DNA from: Chloroflexota bacterium
GTDB taxonomy: Bacteria > Chloroflexota > Anaerolineae > UBA4142 > SHND01
Direction: 5' to 3'
Assembly (NCBI GenBank): GCA_016209205.1
Contig: JACQWQ010000202.1
Span: forward strand, 1 to 46,974
DNA: 46,974 nt
Below are positions 38,106-45,521 of this stretch, piece after piece (position 1 is the stretch's first letter; every line of letters begins with the position of its first letter). The position numbers and the translations under genes were made by a program. A model generated the notes under the pieces. That model saw only the letters and a program-made list of their open reading frames with translations, was not told the origin of the DNA and ran no database searches.

Positions 38106-39362
38106 ATGTCACAAGCAAACAAGAAAACCCCGTACGAAATTGCGCAGGAGCAATTTGATCTCGCCGCCGAGTTCATGGGGCTGGAGGAAGATCTCCGCGC
38201 CATTTTGCGCGTGCCGAAACGCGAACTGACAGTCAATTTCCCGGTCCGCATGGACGATGGCACCGTGCGCTCGTTCACCGGCTATCGCGTGCAGCACAAT
38301 ACCACGCGCGGTCCGGGCAAAGGCGGCATTCGCTATCACCCCGGTGTTTCGCTCGACGAAGTGCGCGCGTTGGCAATGTGGATGACGTGGAAATGCGCGG
38401 TCGTCAATATCCCGTTCGGCGGCGCAAAGGGGGGGGTGATTGTTGACCCGACGCCGTTATCCTTGCGCGAATTGGAAAACCTGACGCGTCGTTACGCGAC
38501 CGAAATTTCGCCGCTCATCGGCGCGGACGGCGACATTCCCGCGCCCGATGTGAATACGAATCAACAAATCATGGCGTGGTTGATGGACACGATTTCGATG
38601 CATCACGGACATCTCGAAAGCGCCATCACCACCGGCAAACCGCTCGGTCTCGGCGGCTCACTCGGACGCAGTGATGCGACGGGACGCGGCGTGAGTTTCA
38701 CCGTCGCCCAAGCGGCGAAATTTTTAGAGCTGGATTTGGACGATGCGCCGACGGTAGTGCAAGGATTCGGCAACGTTGGCTCGGTCAGCGCGTTGATGCT
38801 GCACGAGCTCGGCTGCAAAATTATCGCGATCAGCGATGTGAACGGCGGCATTTACAACCCGAACGGCATTGACCCGCACGCGCTCATCAAGCATATCAAA
38901 AGGACGCGCACTGTAGTAGATTATCCCGGCTGCGACCGCGTGACGAATGACGAGCTGTTGGAACTGAAATGCGACGTGCTCGTGCCTGCCGCGTTGGAAG
39001 AACAAATCACCGGCGCGAATGCCGACCGCATCCGTCCGAAAATCATTGCCGAAGGCGCGAACGGCCCGACGACGCCCGAAGCCGACCGCATTTTGTTTGC
39101 CAACAACGTCATGGTCGTTCCCGATATTTTGTGCAACGCGGGTGGTGTGACGGTTTCGTATTTTGAATGGGTGCAGGATTTACAATCGTTCTTTTGGGAT
39201 GAAGACGAAATCAACAAGCGGCTCAAGCTGGTCATGGATTCTTCGTTCCATGCCGTGAACGATCGCGCCCAAGCCCACCGCATTCCGCTGCGTCAAGCGG
39301 CAAACATTCTCGCCATCGAACGCGTGGCAGAAGCGACGCGGCTGCGCGGGATTTATCCATAG
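38106..39362 (+). CDS. gdhA: Glutamate dehydrogenase, catalytic type
   Basis: This 418-residue protein is a hexameric-type Glu/Leu/Phe/Val dehydrogenase. The catalytic residues are all kept: K72 in GPGKGGIRYHP, K96 in MTWKCA, K108 in PFGGAKGG, D148 in PAPDVNT, and the Ser in VSYFEW. The NAD(P)-binding loop is GFGNVGSVSA. It interconverts glutamate and 2-oxoglutarate with ammonia. The K108 codon borders a run of eight G. It pairs with the paralog that begins 124 bases downstream. Confidence 0.95.
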   Translation: MSQANKKTPYEIAQEQFDLAAEFMGLEEDLRAILRVPKRELTVNFPVRMDDGTVRSFTGYRVQHNTTRGPGKGGIRYHPGVSLDEVRALAMWMTWKCAVVNIPFGGAKGGVIVDPTPLSLRELENLTRRYATEISPLIGADGDIPAPDVNTNQQIMAWLMDTISMHHGHLESAITTGKPLGLGGSLGRSDATGRGVSFTVAQAAKFLELDLDDAPTVVQGFGNVGSVSALMLHELGCKIIAISDVNGGIYNPNGIDPHALIKHIKRTRTVVDYPGCDRVTNDELLELKCDVLVPAALEEQITGANADRIRPKIIAEGANGPTTPEADRILFANNVMVVPDILCNAGGVTVSYFEWVQDLQSFFWDEDEINKRLKLVMDSSFHAVNDRAQAHRIPLRQAANILAIERVAEATRLRGIYP

Positions 39363-39472
39363 ATCGGAAGTTGGAGGTTAGAGGTTGGAGGTTAGAAGTT
39401 GGACTCTGATTTCCAATCTCCAACTTCCAACTTCCAACTTCCAATTTCTAATTTCTAATTTTTTCTCAACGA
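39363..39472. repeat. GAAGTTGGAGGTTAGA word palindrome
   Basis: From the gdhA stop, GGAAGTTGGAGGTTAGAGG-type words run to the middle, followed by their inverse CCAACTTCCAACTTCCAACT, then AT-rich TTTCTAATTTCTAATT. Fills the gap between the two dehydrogenase genes. Confidence 0.85.
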
Positions 39473-39485
39473 GGAGACCGAACCC

Positions 39486-40781
39486 ATGACGGTTCAAACC
39501 ATGCCAACCGAAATGAAAACCACGACGATGCTCTGGAATGTGGCGTCACAGCAATTCACGCGTGCGGCGGAGGCAATGAACTTGGAAGACCGCTTGCGCG
39601 TGCTTCTCGGCAATGTCAAGCGTGAATTGACCGTAACCTTTCCCGTAAAAATGTCGAATGGGCGCACGCAGGTGTTCACCGGTTATCGCGCGCACCACAA
39701 TATGAGTATGGGTCCCGCGCGCGGGGGCTTGCGCTACCATCCCGACGTGAATCCCGATCAAATGCGCGCGTTCGCCATGATCAATACGTGGCGCGCGGCG
39801 GTCGTGAGCGTCCCCTTTGGCGGCGCGGCAGGTGGGATCGTGTGCGACCCACGTGGGCAGCGCACGGGACGCGCCTTGACCGAACGCGAATTGGAAAATA
39901 TCTCGCGGCGTTTCACCACCGAAGTGGATTTCATCATTGGACCGCAAAGCGATATCTTGGTCCCCGAAGTCAACATCACGCCCGAAATTGTCGCGTGGAT
40001 CATGGACACGTATTCTATGCATCACGGGCGCACGATTACGGGCGTTGTGACGGGAAAACCGCTCGCCATCGGCGGCAGCGCGTTGCGTGACGAAGCGGGC
40101 GGGCTGGGCGTGAAATTGGTTGTCGAACAAGCCGCGCGGCTGAAAGAATTATCCTTGGAAGGCGCGACGGTGGTCATTCAAGGTTTTGGCAATACGGGCA
40201 GCAACGCGGCGGCATTCTTGCACGAAGCGGGTTGCAAGATCATTGCGGTCAGCGACGTCACCGGCGCGATCGTTGCGCAAGGCGGACTTGATCCGCTGCA
40301 AGTGGAACGCTATCGTTTGCTCAACCGCACTTTGCTTGGTTATCCCGGCACGGACGAACTCACCGAAGCGGAACTGTTGGAACTACCGTGCGACATTTTG
40401 GTGCTCGCCGGTTTGGAGAATCAAATTGACGCATCCAATGCGCCGCGCATCCGCGCGAAAATGATCGCCGAAGCAGCAAACCTGCCCATGACGCTGGATG
40501 CTGACGATATTTTGCGCGAGCGCGACATTTTCGTTATCCCGGATTTGTTGGCGAACGCGGCGAGCTTGATGCTTTCATATTTTGAATGGGTGCAGGATTT
40601 ACAATCGTTCTTTTGGACCGAAGAAGAGACGCGCGAGCGATTGCGCCGCGTGGTCGTCGAAGCATTCGACAATGTGGTGCATACATCACAGCGGCATGAG
40701 GTGGATTTGCGCACCGCGGCATTGATGCTCGCCATCGGACGCGTCGCCGAAGCCACGCGGTTGCGCGGGATTTATCCATAA
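39486..40781 (+). CDS. Glutamate dehydrogenase paralog lacking catalytic residues
   Basis: This 431-residue protein shares the fold and most sequence with the upstream enzyme, including VIQGFGNTGSNAAAFL in the Rossmann domain and LSYFEWVQDLQSFFW. The key lysines are changed: GPGK to GPAR (R79), MTWK to NTWR (R103), and AKGG to AAGG (A115). The catalytic Asp is Glu (E161 in LVPEVNI). It is unlikely to be active alone. Thermus-type regulatory GdhA, which pairs with a catalytic GdhB, offers a parallel: this gene may be a regulatory subunit. GAGGAG precedes the ATG. Confidence 0.9.
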   Translation: MTVQTMPTEMKTTTMLWNVASQQFTRAAEAMNLEDRLRVLLGNVKRELTVTFPVKMSNGRTQVFTGYRAHHNMSMGPARGGLRYHPDVNPDQMRAFAMINTWRAAVVSVPFGGAAGGIVCDPRGQRTGRALTERELENISRRFTTEVDFIIGPQSDILVPEVNITPEIVAWIMDTYSMHHGRTITGVVTGKPLAIGGSALRDEAGGLGVKLVVEQAARLKELSLEGATVVIQGFGNTGSNAAAFLHEAGCKIIAVSDVTGAIVAQGGLDPLQVERYRLLNRTLLGYPGTDELTEAELLELPCDILVLAGLENQIDASNAPRIRAKMIAEAANLPMTLDADDILRERDIFVIPDLLANAASLMLSYFEWVQDLQSFFWTEEETRERLRRVVVEAFDNVVHTSQRHEVDLRTAALMLAIGRVAEATRLRGIYP

Positions 40782-40853
40782 TTGGAGGTTAGAAGTTAGA
40801 GGTTGGATGTTGGATTCTAACTTCCAACTTCTAACCTCCAACATCCAACTTTT
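40782..40853. repeat. TTGGAGGTTAGAAGTTAGAGG word palindrome
   Basis: A word array from the paralog stop and its inverse (CCAACTTCTAACCTCCAACA) fill the gap to the tRNA-Ser promoter. Confidence 0.8.
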
Positions 40854-40855
40854 AT

Positions 40856-40884
40856 TTGACGTTTCCGCGCCTCTTTGCTAGAAT
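40856..40884 (+). promoter_or_regulatory. Promoter of the tRNA cluster
   Basis: TTGACG (40856-40861) and TAGAAT (40879-40884) are 17 bases apart, 13 bases before the first tRNA-Ser. Confidence 0.65.
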
Positions 40885-40897
40885 GTTTCACACTCAG

Positions 40898-40980
40898 GGA
40901 GCAGTGCCGGAGTGGACAAACGGCGCCGCCTTGAAAGCGGATGGTCGCAAGACACGGAGGTTCGAATCCTTCCTGCTCCG
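40898..40980 (+). tRNA. tRNA-Ser (UGA anticodon)
   Basis: Class II tRNA with acceptor GGAGCAG/CTGCTCC, discriminator G, anticodon loop CTTGAAA (TGA) and T arm GGTTCGAATCC. CCA is not encoded. Confidence 0.92.
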
Positions 40981-40981
40981 C

Positions 40982-41062
40982 CGGAATTGGAGGTTAGAAA
41001 TTAGAAATTAGAAGTTGGACACTTGTGTTCCAATTTCCAACATCCAATTTCCAACCTCTAAT
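40982..41062. repeat. GGAATTGGAGGTTAGAAATTAG word palindrome
   Basis: Inverse-word array between the two tRNA-Ser genes; the same words as at 39363 and 40782. Confidence 0.8.
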
Positions 41063-41068
41063 GAACAT

Positions 41069-41161
41069 GGAGGGGTCGCATAGCCAGGTCTAGTGCGGCC
41101 GCCTGCTAAGCGGCTCTAGGGGGTTATTCCTCTAGCGCGGGTTCAAATCCCGCCCCCTCCG
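41069..41161 (+). tRNA. tRNA-Ser (GCU anticodon)
   Basis: Class II tRNA with acceptor GGAGGGG/CCCCTCC, anticodon loop CTGCTAA (GCT), a long extra arm and T arm GGGTTCAAATCCC; discriminator G. Confidence 0.92.
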
Positions 41162-41162
41162 C

Positions 41163-41254
41163 TCTTAAATTGCAGATTTTAGATTTCAGATTTAAGATTG
41201 AGCCAATCCTTCGAATCAGCAATCTGAAATCTGCAAACAGAAATCTGAAGTCAC
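41163..41254. repeat. ATTTCAGATTT word palindrome
   Basis: AATTGCAGATTTTAGATTTC-type words and their inverse GAAATCTGCAAACAGAAATC lie between tRNA-Ser(GCU) and tRNA-Arg. Confidence 0.75.
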
Positions 41255-41256
41255 TT

Positions 41257-41329
41257 GTCCTCGTAGCTCAATGGATAGAGTGCAATCCTGCGGAGATTGA
41301 GGTTGGCAGTTCGAGCCTGCCCGAGGACG
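41257..41329 (+). tRNA. tRNA-Arg (GCG anticodon)
   Basis: A 73-base tRNA with acceptor GTCCTCG/CGAGGAC, anticodon stem CAATC/GATTG with loop CTGCGGA, T arm GGCAG-TTCGAGC-CTGCC and discriminator G. The anticodon GCG would read CGC and CGU. Bacteria usually use ACG (inosine) for this box. Confidence 0.85.
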
Positions 41330-41341
41330 CTACCGATCAAG

Positions 41342-41383
41342 ACGACTCCTCTTTCATTAGCTATTGAAAGAGGAGTCGTTTTT
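41342..41383 (+). terminator. Terminator after tRNA-Arg
   Basis: ACGACTCCTCTTTCA (41342-41356) and TGAAAGAGGAGTCGT (41365-41379) are exact inverses, followed by TTTT. Confidence 0.9.
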
Positions 41384-41393
41384 CTCACCTGCA

Positions 41394-41808
41394 ATGGCGC
41401 TTTCAACGAATCAAAAGGGAATGTTGGCGGAGCCAAGTCCAAGAGCGTGCCATGGAGCTCGGCACTCATCTGAGCATTCCAACAGATCCCAGTGCGAGGT
41501 ATGATGCAATTCTCGACGACGGGCAAAGACTGTATCGCGCACAAATCAAGTACTGTGACCGCAGTGGTGGAACTGAGGGGGCACTCCAAATCGAGTTGAC
41601 GAGCTATCATCGCAGTGGGAAACTTGCTTCTGCCGGATATACCGAACAAGAGATTGACGTTTTGCTATTGTATGTGCCAAGGATTGACAAAATCCTTTGG
41701 CTCGGTCCCGAAATTTTCTCGGGAAAACATGCGATCCAAATTCGCCTTGACCCGGCCAAGAACGGTCAAACCAAAGGTTGCTTGTTTGCCAAGGATTATA
41801 TTTGGTGA
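41394..41808 (+). pseudogene. PD-(D/E)XK nuclease gene with a frameshift
   Basis: Two frames together make one gene. From ATG 41394 the frame reads MALSTNQKGMLAE, then the reading continues in another frame with QVQERAMELGTHLSIPTDPS and RYDAILDDGQRLYRAQIKYC. This matches the group I-intron-type PD-(D/E)XK endonuclease family (catalytic D in YDAILDD and QxK in QIK). The shift lies near 41432-41440. A shorter product from ATG 41452 would lack the first 20 residues but keeps the catalytic core. It may be a real disruption or a sequencing error. Confidence 0.7.
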
Positions 41809-41818
41809 AAGGAGTGTC

Positions 41819-42106
41819 ATGGACGACACTATTACCGTTTATTCCAGTCAAGACCTGACCACGCTCGTACGCTCGTTCGACGTGGGCGCGTTGTCCGAAC
41901 CCAGTGACGAGTTGACAGACAAGTACGAGTATATTGTTTCGCGCGCGGCATTTCGCGAAGCATACAAAAATTGGAACCACGACAAGTCGCCCCTGCTTCG
42001 CGTGCGTGATGAATTGTCGAATGCCGACATTTATCTCGGCAAACCTTCCGCCGAACGTGTGCATGAAGCGATTGCCAAACGGCAAGCCAGCGTGCAGTTG
42101 TTTTGA
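41819..42106 (+). CDS. Small partner protein of the PD-(D/E)XK gene
   Basis: The 95-residue protein (MDDTITVYSSQDLTTLVRSF, then KYEYIVSRAAFREAYKNWNH and LGKPSAERVHEAIAKRQ) follows the nuclease gene by 10 bases with GAAAGGAG at the right distance. I do not recognise the family. The pairing suggests a partner or antitoxin of the nuclease. A two-way terminator follows. Confidence 0.6.
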   Translation: MDDTITVYSSQDLTTLVRSFDVGALSEPSDELTDKYEYIVSRAAFREAYKNWNHDKSPLLRVRDELSNADIYLGKPSAERVHEAIAKRQASVQLF

Positions 42107-42109
42107 ATC

Positions 42110-42143
42110 AAAAAATGACGACGGGGAACGTCGTCATTTTTTT
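42110..42143. terminator. Two-way terminator between convergent genes
   Basis: ATGACGACG (42115-42123) and CGTCGTCAT (42129-42137) are exact inverses with A- and T-runs on either side. Confidence 0.92.
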
Positions 42144-42930
42144 ATGCTTTTGCCGCAATCAGCCAGCGCGAATCGTATCGGGTTTGCAGCGGCGGCGCGG
42201 GGTCGCCGAATTTTTCTTGCGCCCACTTGCATAAGCGCGGCTTGATTTGATCCATCACCGCACGCGGAATCATCCACGTCTCGGAAAAAATCTGCCGGTC
42301 TATTTCCTCTAAAATTTCAGACACATTTTCCGTTTCTTGCCACACGCTCGTTTGCACAATGCGCGGCGCCGCATCCCATTTGAGAATTTCGGCATAAATT
42401 TCCTCTTCCGACTGTGCGCCGGGGCGACGCGTATCCACGCCGTACTCGTTTGCCAATTCGCGCATCCGGCGGCGCAACAGCGTGTTGGGCGAATGGGGAT
42501 CGCGCTTGTGAAAACTCACGACGAATTTGCCGCCCGGTTTCAACACGCGCTGCGCGTCACGAATCGCGTTGCGCCAATTTTCGACGAGATGATACACGTG
42601 CACCGCGTACACTACGTCAAACGTGTTGCTCGCAAACGGCAAGTGCCGCGCGTTCGCTTGGGCAATGTCAATTTTGAGATTGGTGTTGGCGAGTTTGAGC
42701 CGCAGTTTGTTCATCATCTCGACCGATAAATCAACGCCGAACAAGCGACGCACATGCTCTGCAATCGAAATGCCGATGCGTCCCGTGCCAATCCCGATTT
42801 CCAGCACGCGCGAATCTTGCGTAATCCCCGTTTCGCGTACCAACGCGTCAATTATGGCGCGATGCCGCCATTCGGGCAACGCGCGCGTTTGGTCGTAATA
42901 ATCAACCGCGCGGTCAAAGACGATGCTCAT
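42142..42930 (-). CDS. Class I SAM-dependent methyltransferase
   Basis: This 262-residue protein has motif I VLEIGIGTGRIGISIAEHV, the acidic motif II GVDLSVEMM, and YAVHVYHLVENW in the central strand. The substrate is not predictable. The C-terminal part WLIAAKA is typical. It overlaps the upstream membrane-protein gene by 4 bases (ATGA), so they are in one operon with rsmD. Confidence 0.88.
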   Translation of the reverse strand: MSIVFDRAVDYYDQTRALPEWRHRAIIDALVRETGITQDSRVLEIGIGTGRIGISIAEHVRRLFGVDLSVEMMNKLRLKLANTNLKIDIAQANARHLPFASNTFDVVYAVHVYHLVENWRNAIRDAQRVLKPGGKFVVSFHKRDPHSPNTLLRRRMRELANEYGVDTRRPGAQSEEEIYAEILKWDAAPRIVQTSVWQETENVSEILEEIDRQIFSETWMIPRAVMDQIKPRLCKWAQEKFGDPAPPLQTRYDSRWLIAAKA

Positions 42931-43523
42931 TTTTCTCCCACCGCTTCATTGACGGCATCCAGCGCGGCGTCAATGAACGGATTGCTGTCCCGAATGCTTT
43001 CACGCAGTGCGCGCAAATAGGCGTCAAAGCGTGGGACGTCGTTGACGATGCGCGAGTCAATATAGCGGTCTTGCAAATGGGCGAGCGGCTTGGTGCGTGA
43101 GTAGGCATTCGATATGCAGCGCAATAAATGATTGTCGTTGATCCAGCGCAATTCGCCGCCGTCCGAAAGCGCGTCCCACACTTCGGACGTGAAACGATGT
43201 TGCAGCATTTCCTGCGACGTAACCCCGTCGGCGGCGAGAATGAAATCCACTGCCGCGTGATTGTGAATTATCTCGTTTTGCACCAGGCGCAGCGTTTTGA
43301 GACGCTGAATGGATTCATCCGATTTGCGCGCCGTGCGCTCCAAAAAAACCGGGATGCTGATGCCGATAATGAGACCGATGACGGTGGCGACCAGATTGTC
43401 CCAAAACTCGTTCTTGGCGCCGGGCACAAAAAGATGATACAGGACGGCGAACGAGACCGCCGCCGCAAACAAAACCGCGATGATCCAGCGCGTCGAGGGC
43501 AAACGAAAATGCGATGAGTTCAT
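42927..43523 (-). CDS. Membrane protein, unknown
   Basis: This roughly 198-residue protein has two membrane helices near the N-terminus (IIAVLFAAAVSFAVLYHLFV and FWDNLVATVIGLIIGISIPV) followed by a cytoplasmic helical domain. ATG at 43523 is the codon overlapping the rsmD stop (ATGA). The helical part includes HAAVDFILAADGVTSQEML. The family resembles FUSC-like or DUF-type membrane proteins, but I cannot place it. Confidence 0.65.
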   Translation of the reverse strand: MNSSHFRLPSTRWIIAVLFAAAVSFAVLYHLFVPGAKNEFWDNLVATVIGLIIGISIPVFLERTARKSDESIQRLKTLRLVQNEIIHNHAAVDFILAADGVTSQEMLQHRFTSEVWDALSDGGELRWINDNHLLRCISNAYSRTKPLAHLQDRYIDSRIVNDVPRFDAYLRALRESIRDSNPFIDAALDAVNEAVGEK

Positions 43524-44113
43524 TTTTGTTTCACATAAAAACACAACAGCGTGCTGCCATACTTGCGTTCATCGTCCAACACAAACGACTTTAATTCCAA
43601 TTCTTCAAACTCGACGGGATGAATCTGCACGACGAGAATGCCGTTCTCGCTCAACCACTGCGGGCGCGCGTCGAGGAGTTTCAGCGTTTCTTTCCACATC
43701 TCTTTGTATTGCGGCGGCGCGACATAGATCAAATCGTATGGCGTTGACACATGAGCACTCGACGGGCTGCCGGAGTGTTCATGCGGCACAGCAGGCGGCT
43801 TTTTCAAAAAGCGATACACATTTTCGCGCACGACGGTTGCTTTGCCAATCAATTTCGTCAGCGTTAAATTTGCGCGAATGGTTTTCAGCGCGTCGTCGTT
43901 AAATTCCACGAACGTCGCGTGTTTCGCGCCGCGCGACAATGCTTCGATGCCCACACTGCCCGCACCCGCGAACAAATCCAACACGTTCGCGTCAATCACG
44001 TCCGTGCCGAGAATGTTGAACAAGTTTTCTTTGACGCGGTCGGTGATGGGACGCGTGGATTCGGGCGGCGACTTGAGCGTGCGACCTTTGGCGGTTCCGG
44101 CGATGACGCGCAT
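43520..44113 (-). CDS. rsmD: 16S rRNA guanine-N2 methyltransferase RsmD
   Basis: RsmD methylates 16S rRNA G966. The 197-residue protein starts MRVIAGTAKGRTLKSPPEST and has TDRVKENLFNIL and VLDLFAGAGSVGIEALSRGA. The catalytic motif normally reads DPPY/F; here it is VAPPQYKEMW, with Ala in place of Asp. Some related bacterial RsmD proteins may share this, but it is unusual. It overlaps the next gene in an ATGA. Confidence 0.88.
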   Translation of the reverse strand: MRVIAGTAKGRTLKSPPESTRPITDRVKENLFNILGTDVIDANVLDLFAGAGSVGIEALSRGAKHATFVEFNDDALKTIRANLTLTKLIGKATVVRENVYRFLKKPPAVPHEHSGSPSSAHVSTPYDLIYVAPPQYKEMWKETLKLLDARPQWLSENGILVVQIHPVEFEELELKSFVLDDERKYGSTLLCFYVKQK

Positions 44114-44118
44114 GGGGT

Positions 44119-44215
44119 AGACAAAGAAATGGGTAGAAAGGTAAACAAGTAGACAAGTAGACAATAGAAATATCTACTTGTTTACCTGTTTACCTATTCA
44201 CCTGTTTACTTGATT
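44119..44215. repeat. GTAAACAAGTAGA word palindrome
   Basis: GGTAAACAAGTAGACAAGTAG words are followed by the inverse CTACTTGTTTACCTGTTTAC. The array includes the last codons (VNR and stop) of pcm on the minus strand and ends just before rsmD. Confidence 0.8.
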
Positions 44216-45367
44216 CCGTGTATTTTGAAAATCTATTTCATATTCCATCCACCGTTTGCGGAGGACGAGTTTGTTTGAATCATTCAAGAATGTGCCGAGC
44301 GGCGCGGCGGTGATCTGGGCTAGGTCAAGTTGCGGACGCCCGCGCGTTGTCCATTCTTCCAACAGAACTTGAAAACGATCCGACGCGCTGTCATCGCCAT
44401 AGACGCTGATTTGATTGGATAAAGGTGTCGTGTAATCGGCTTGCGTCACAAGCACCATGCTCGATGTCCCTGCCGATAATCCTCTCGCGAATGAAAAACC
44501 AAATTTTTCTTTGTCCGCATAGAGAATGAAAACCAATTCCCCGCGCAAGCCAAGATAATACAGGAAGTTACGCAGTTCCTCGCCTTGCTCGGCGATTTGT
44601 ATTTGGCGCGGCGTCTGTGCCAAAAGTGCTTTCACCGCTATTGCGTCAACCCGCGCTGTATCATCAACACTAATCCCTGCGTCTCCCAAATCAATGAATT
44701 GTTCTGAACTCTGAAACTGTCCGCGCAGCCGCAAAAAACCACACCGTTGAATACTCGCGCTGATGAGCTGATTATCAACACGCCGAAATGCAATGGATCG
44801 TTGAAAGCTATTGAGCATCAGCGGGGCCACGAGACGCATGCCCTGACGCAATTGTTCGAGCCAAGTCGGTGGAATATCCCAAATCCCCACTGTAGCGATG
44901 ATTGCATCGTACGGCGCATTGGGCGCATAGCCGAAGCCACCATCGGCGCAAATGACTTGGACGTTCGCAATGCCCGCGCCCTCGAGGTTTTTCTTGGTTT
45001 GCGCGACAATATCCTCGTCAATGTCCATCGTCGTTACGTGACCGCTTGCGCCGACCAGCTGCGCCATCAAAGCCGCGTTGTACCCTGTGCCCGCGCCGAT
45101 TTCCAGAACGCGATCCCCTTCGCGCAGCGCGAGTTGTTCCAACATCACCGCGACCATCGCGGGCTGTGAAATGGAACTGACAGGAACATCCTCTATTGTC
45201 TTGGTAATGATGGCATCGTCGGCGTACGCTTGTTCAAGCGGCACGTCAGCCACAAAGAGATGGCGCGGCACGGCGCGGAATGCTGCTTCGACGCGCGCAT
45301 CCGTGATACATTGATTTTGTTTCAAGCCATCTATCAGCGCGTTGCGTAGGGTCGCGGCATCCTCCAT
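44198..45367 (-). CDS. pcm: Protein-L-isoaspartate O-methyltransferase, long form
   Basis: Pcm repairs isoaspartate in damaged proteins. The 389-residue protein has the PIMT core: FVADVPLEQAYADDAIITK, SSISQPAMVAVMLEQL, and VLEIGAGTGYNAALMAQL, then QVICADGGFGYAPNAPYDAI. Residues beyond about 210 form an extra domain of about 180 residues that is absent from the usual 210-residue enzyme. ATG at 45367 is preceded by GAGAGG. Its last codons are encoded by the GTAAACAGG word repeat. Confidence 0.88.
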   Translation of the reverse strand: MEDAATLRNALIDGLKQNQCITDARVEAAFRAVPRHLFVADVPLEQAYADDAIITKTIEDVPVSSISQPAMVAVMLEQLALREGDRVLEIGAGTGYNAALMAQLVGASGHVTTMDIDEDIVAQTKKNLEGAGIANVQVICADGGFGYAPNAPYDAIIATVGIWDIPPTWLEQLRQGMRLVAPLMLNSFQRSIAFRRVDNQLISASIQRCGFLRLRGQFQSSEQFIDLGDAGISVDDTARVDAIAVKALLAQTPRQIQIAEQGEELRNFLYYLGLRGELVFILYADKEKFGFSFARGLSAGTSSMVLVTQADYTTPLSNQISVYGDDSASDRFQVLLEEWTTRGRPQLDLAQITAAPLGTFLNDSNKLVLRKRWMEYEIDFQNTRNQVNR

Positions 45368-45376
45368 AATAAAAAT

Positions 45377-45407
45377 CCTCTCACGAAAAATGGGTGAGAG
45401 GATTATA
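45377..45407 (-). promoter_or_regulatory. TATAAT with adjoining inverted repeat at the pcm start
   Basis: On the minus strand TATAAT (45402-45407) is followed at once by CCTCTCAC (45394-45401) and, after a 9-base loop, GTGAGAGG (45377-45384). The right arm contains the GAGAGG Shine-Dalgarno. No clear -35. Confidence 0.5.
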
Positions 45408-45521
45408 CACTGATTCACGCTTGGCGATCATCATCGCTTGATATAGCGCTTGGTCTCTTACCAAGTCGCGTCCGCTGTCAAGCGAGTTTGCCAAGCCCTA
45501 CCTGTTTTCCTATTTACCTGT
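45408..45521. other. Intergenic region between valS and pcm
   Basis: The gap contains CTTGGTCTCTTACCAAG, a small hairpin at 45450-45466, and at 45500-45521 ACCTGTTTTCCTATTTACCT words matching those at 44165-44215. I see no gene. Confidence 0.5.
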
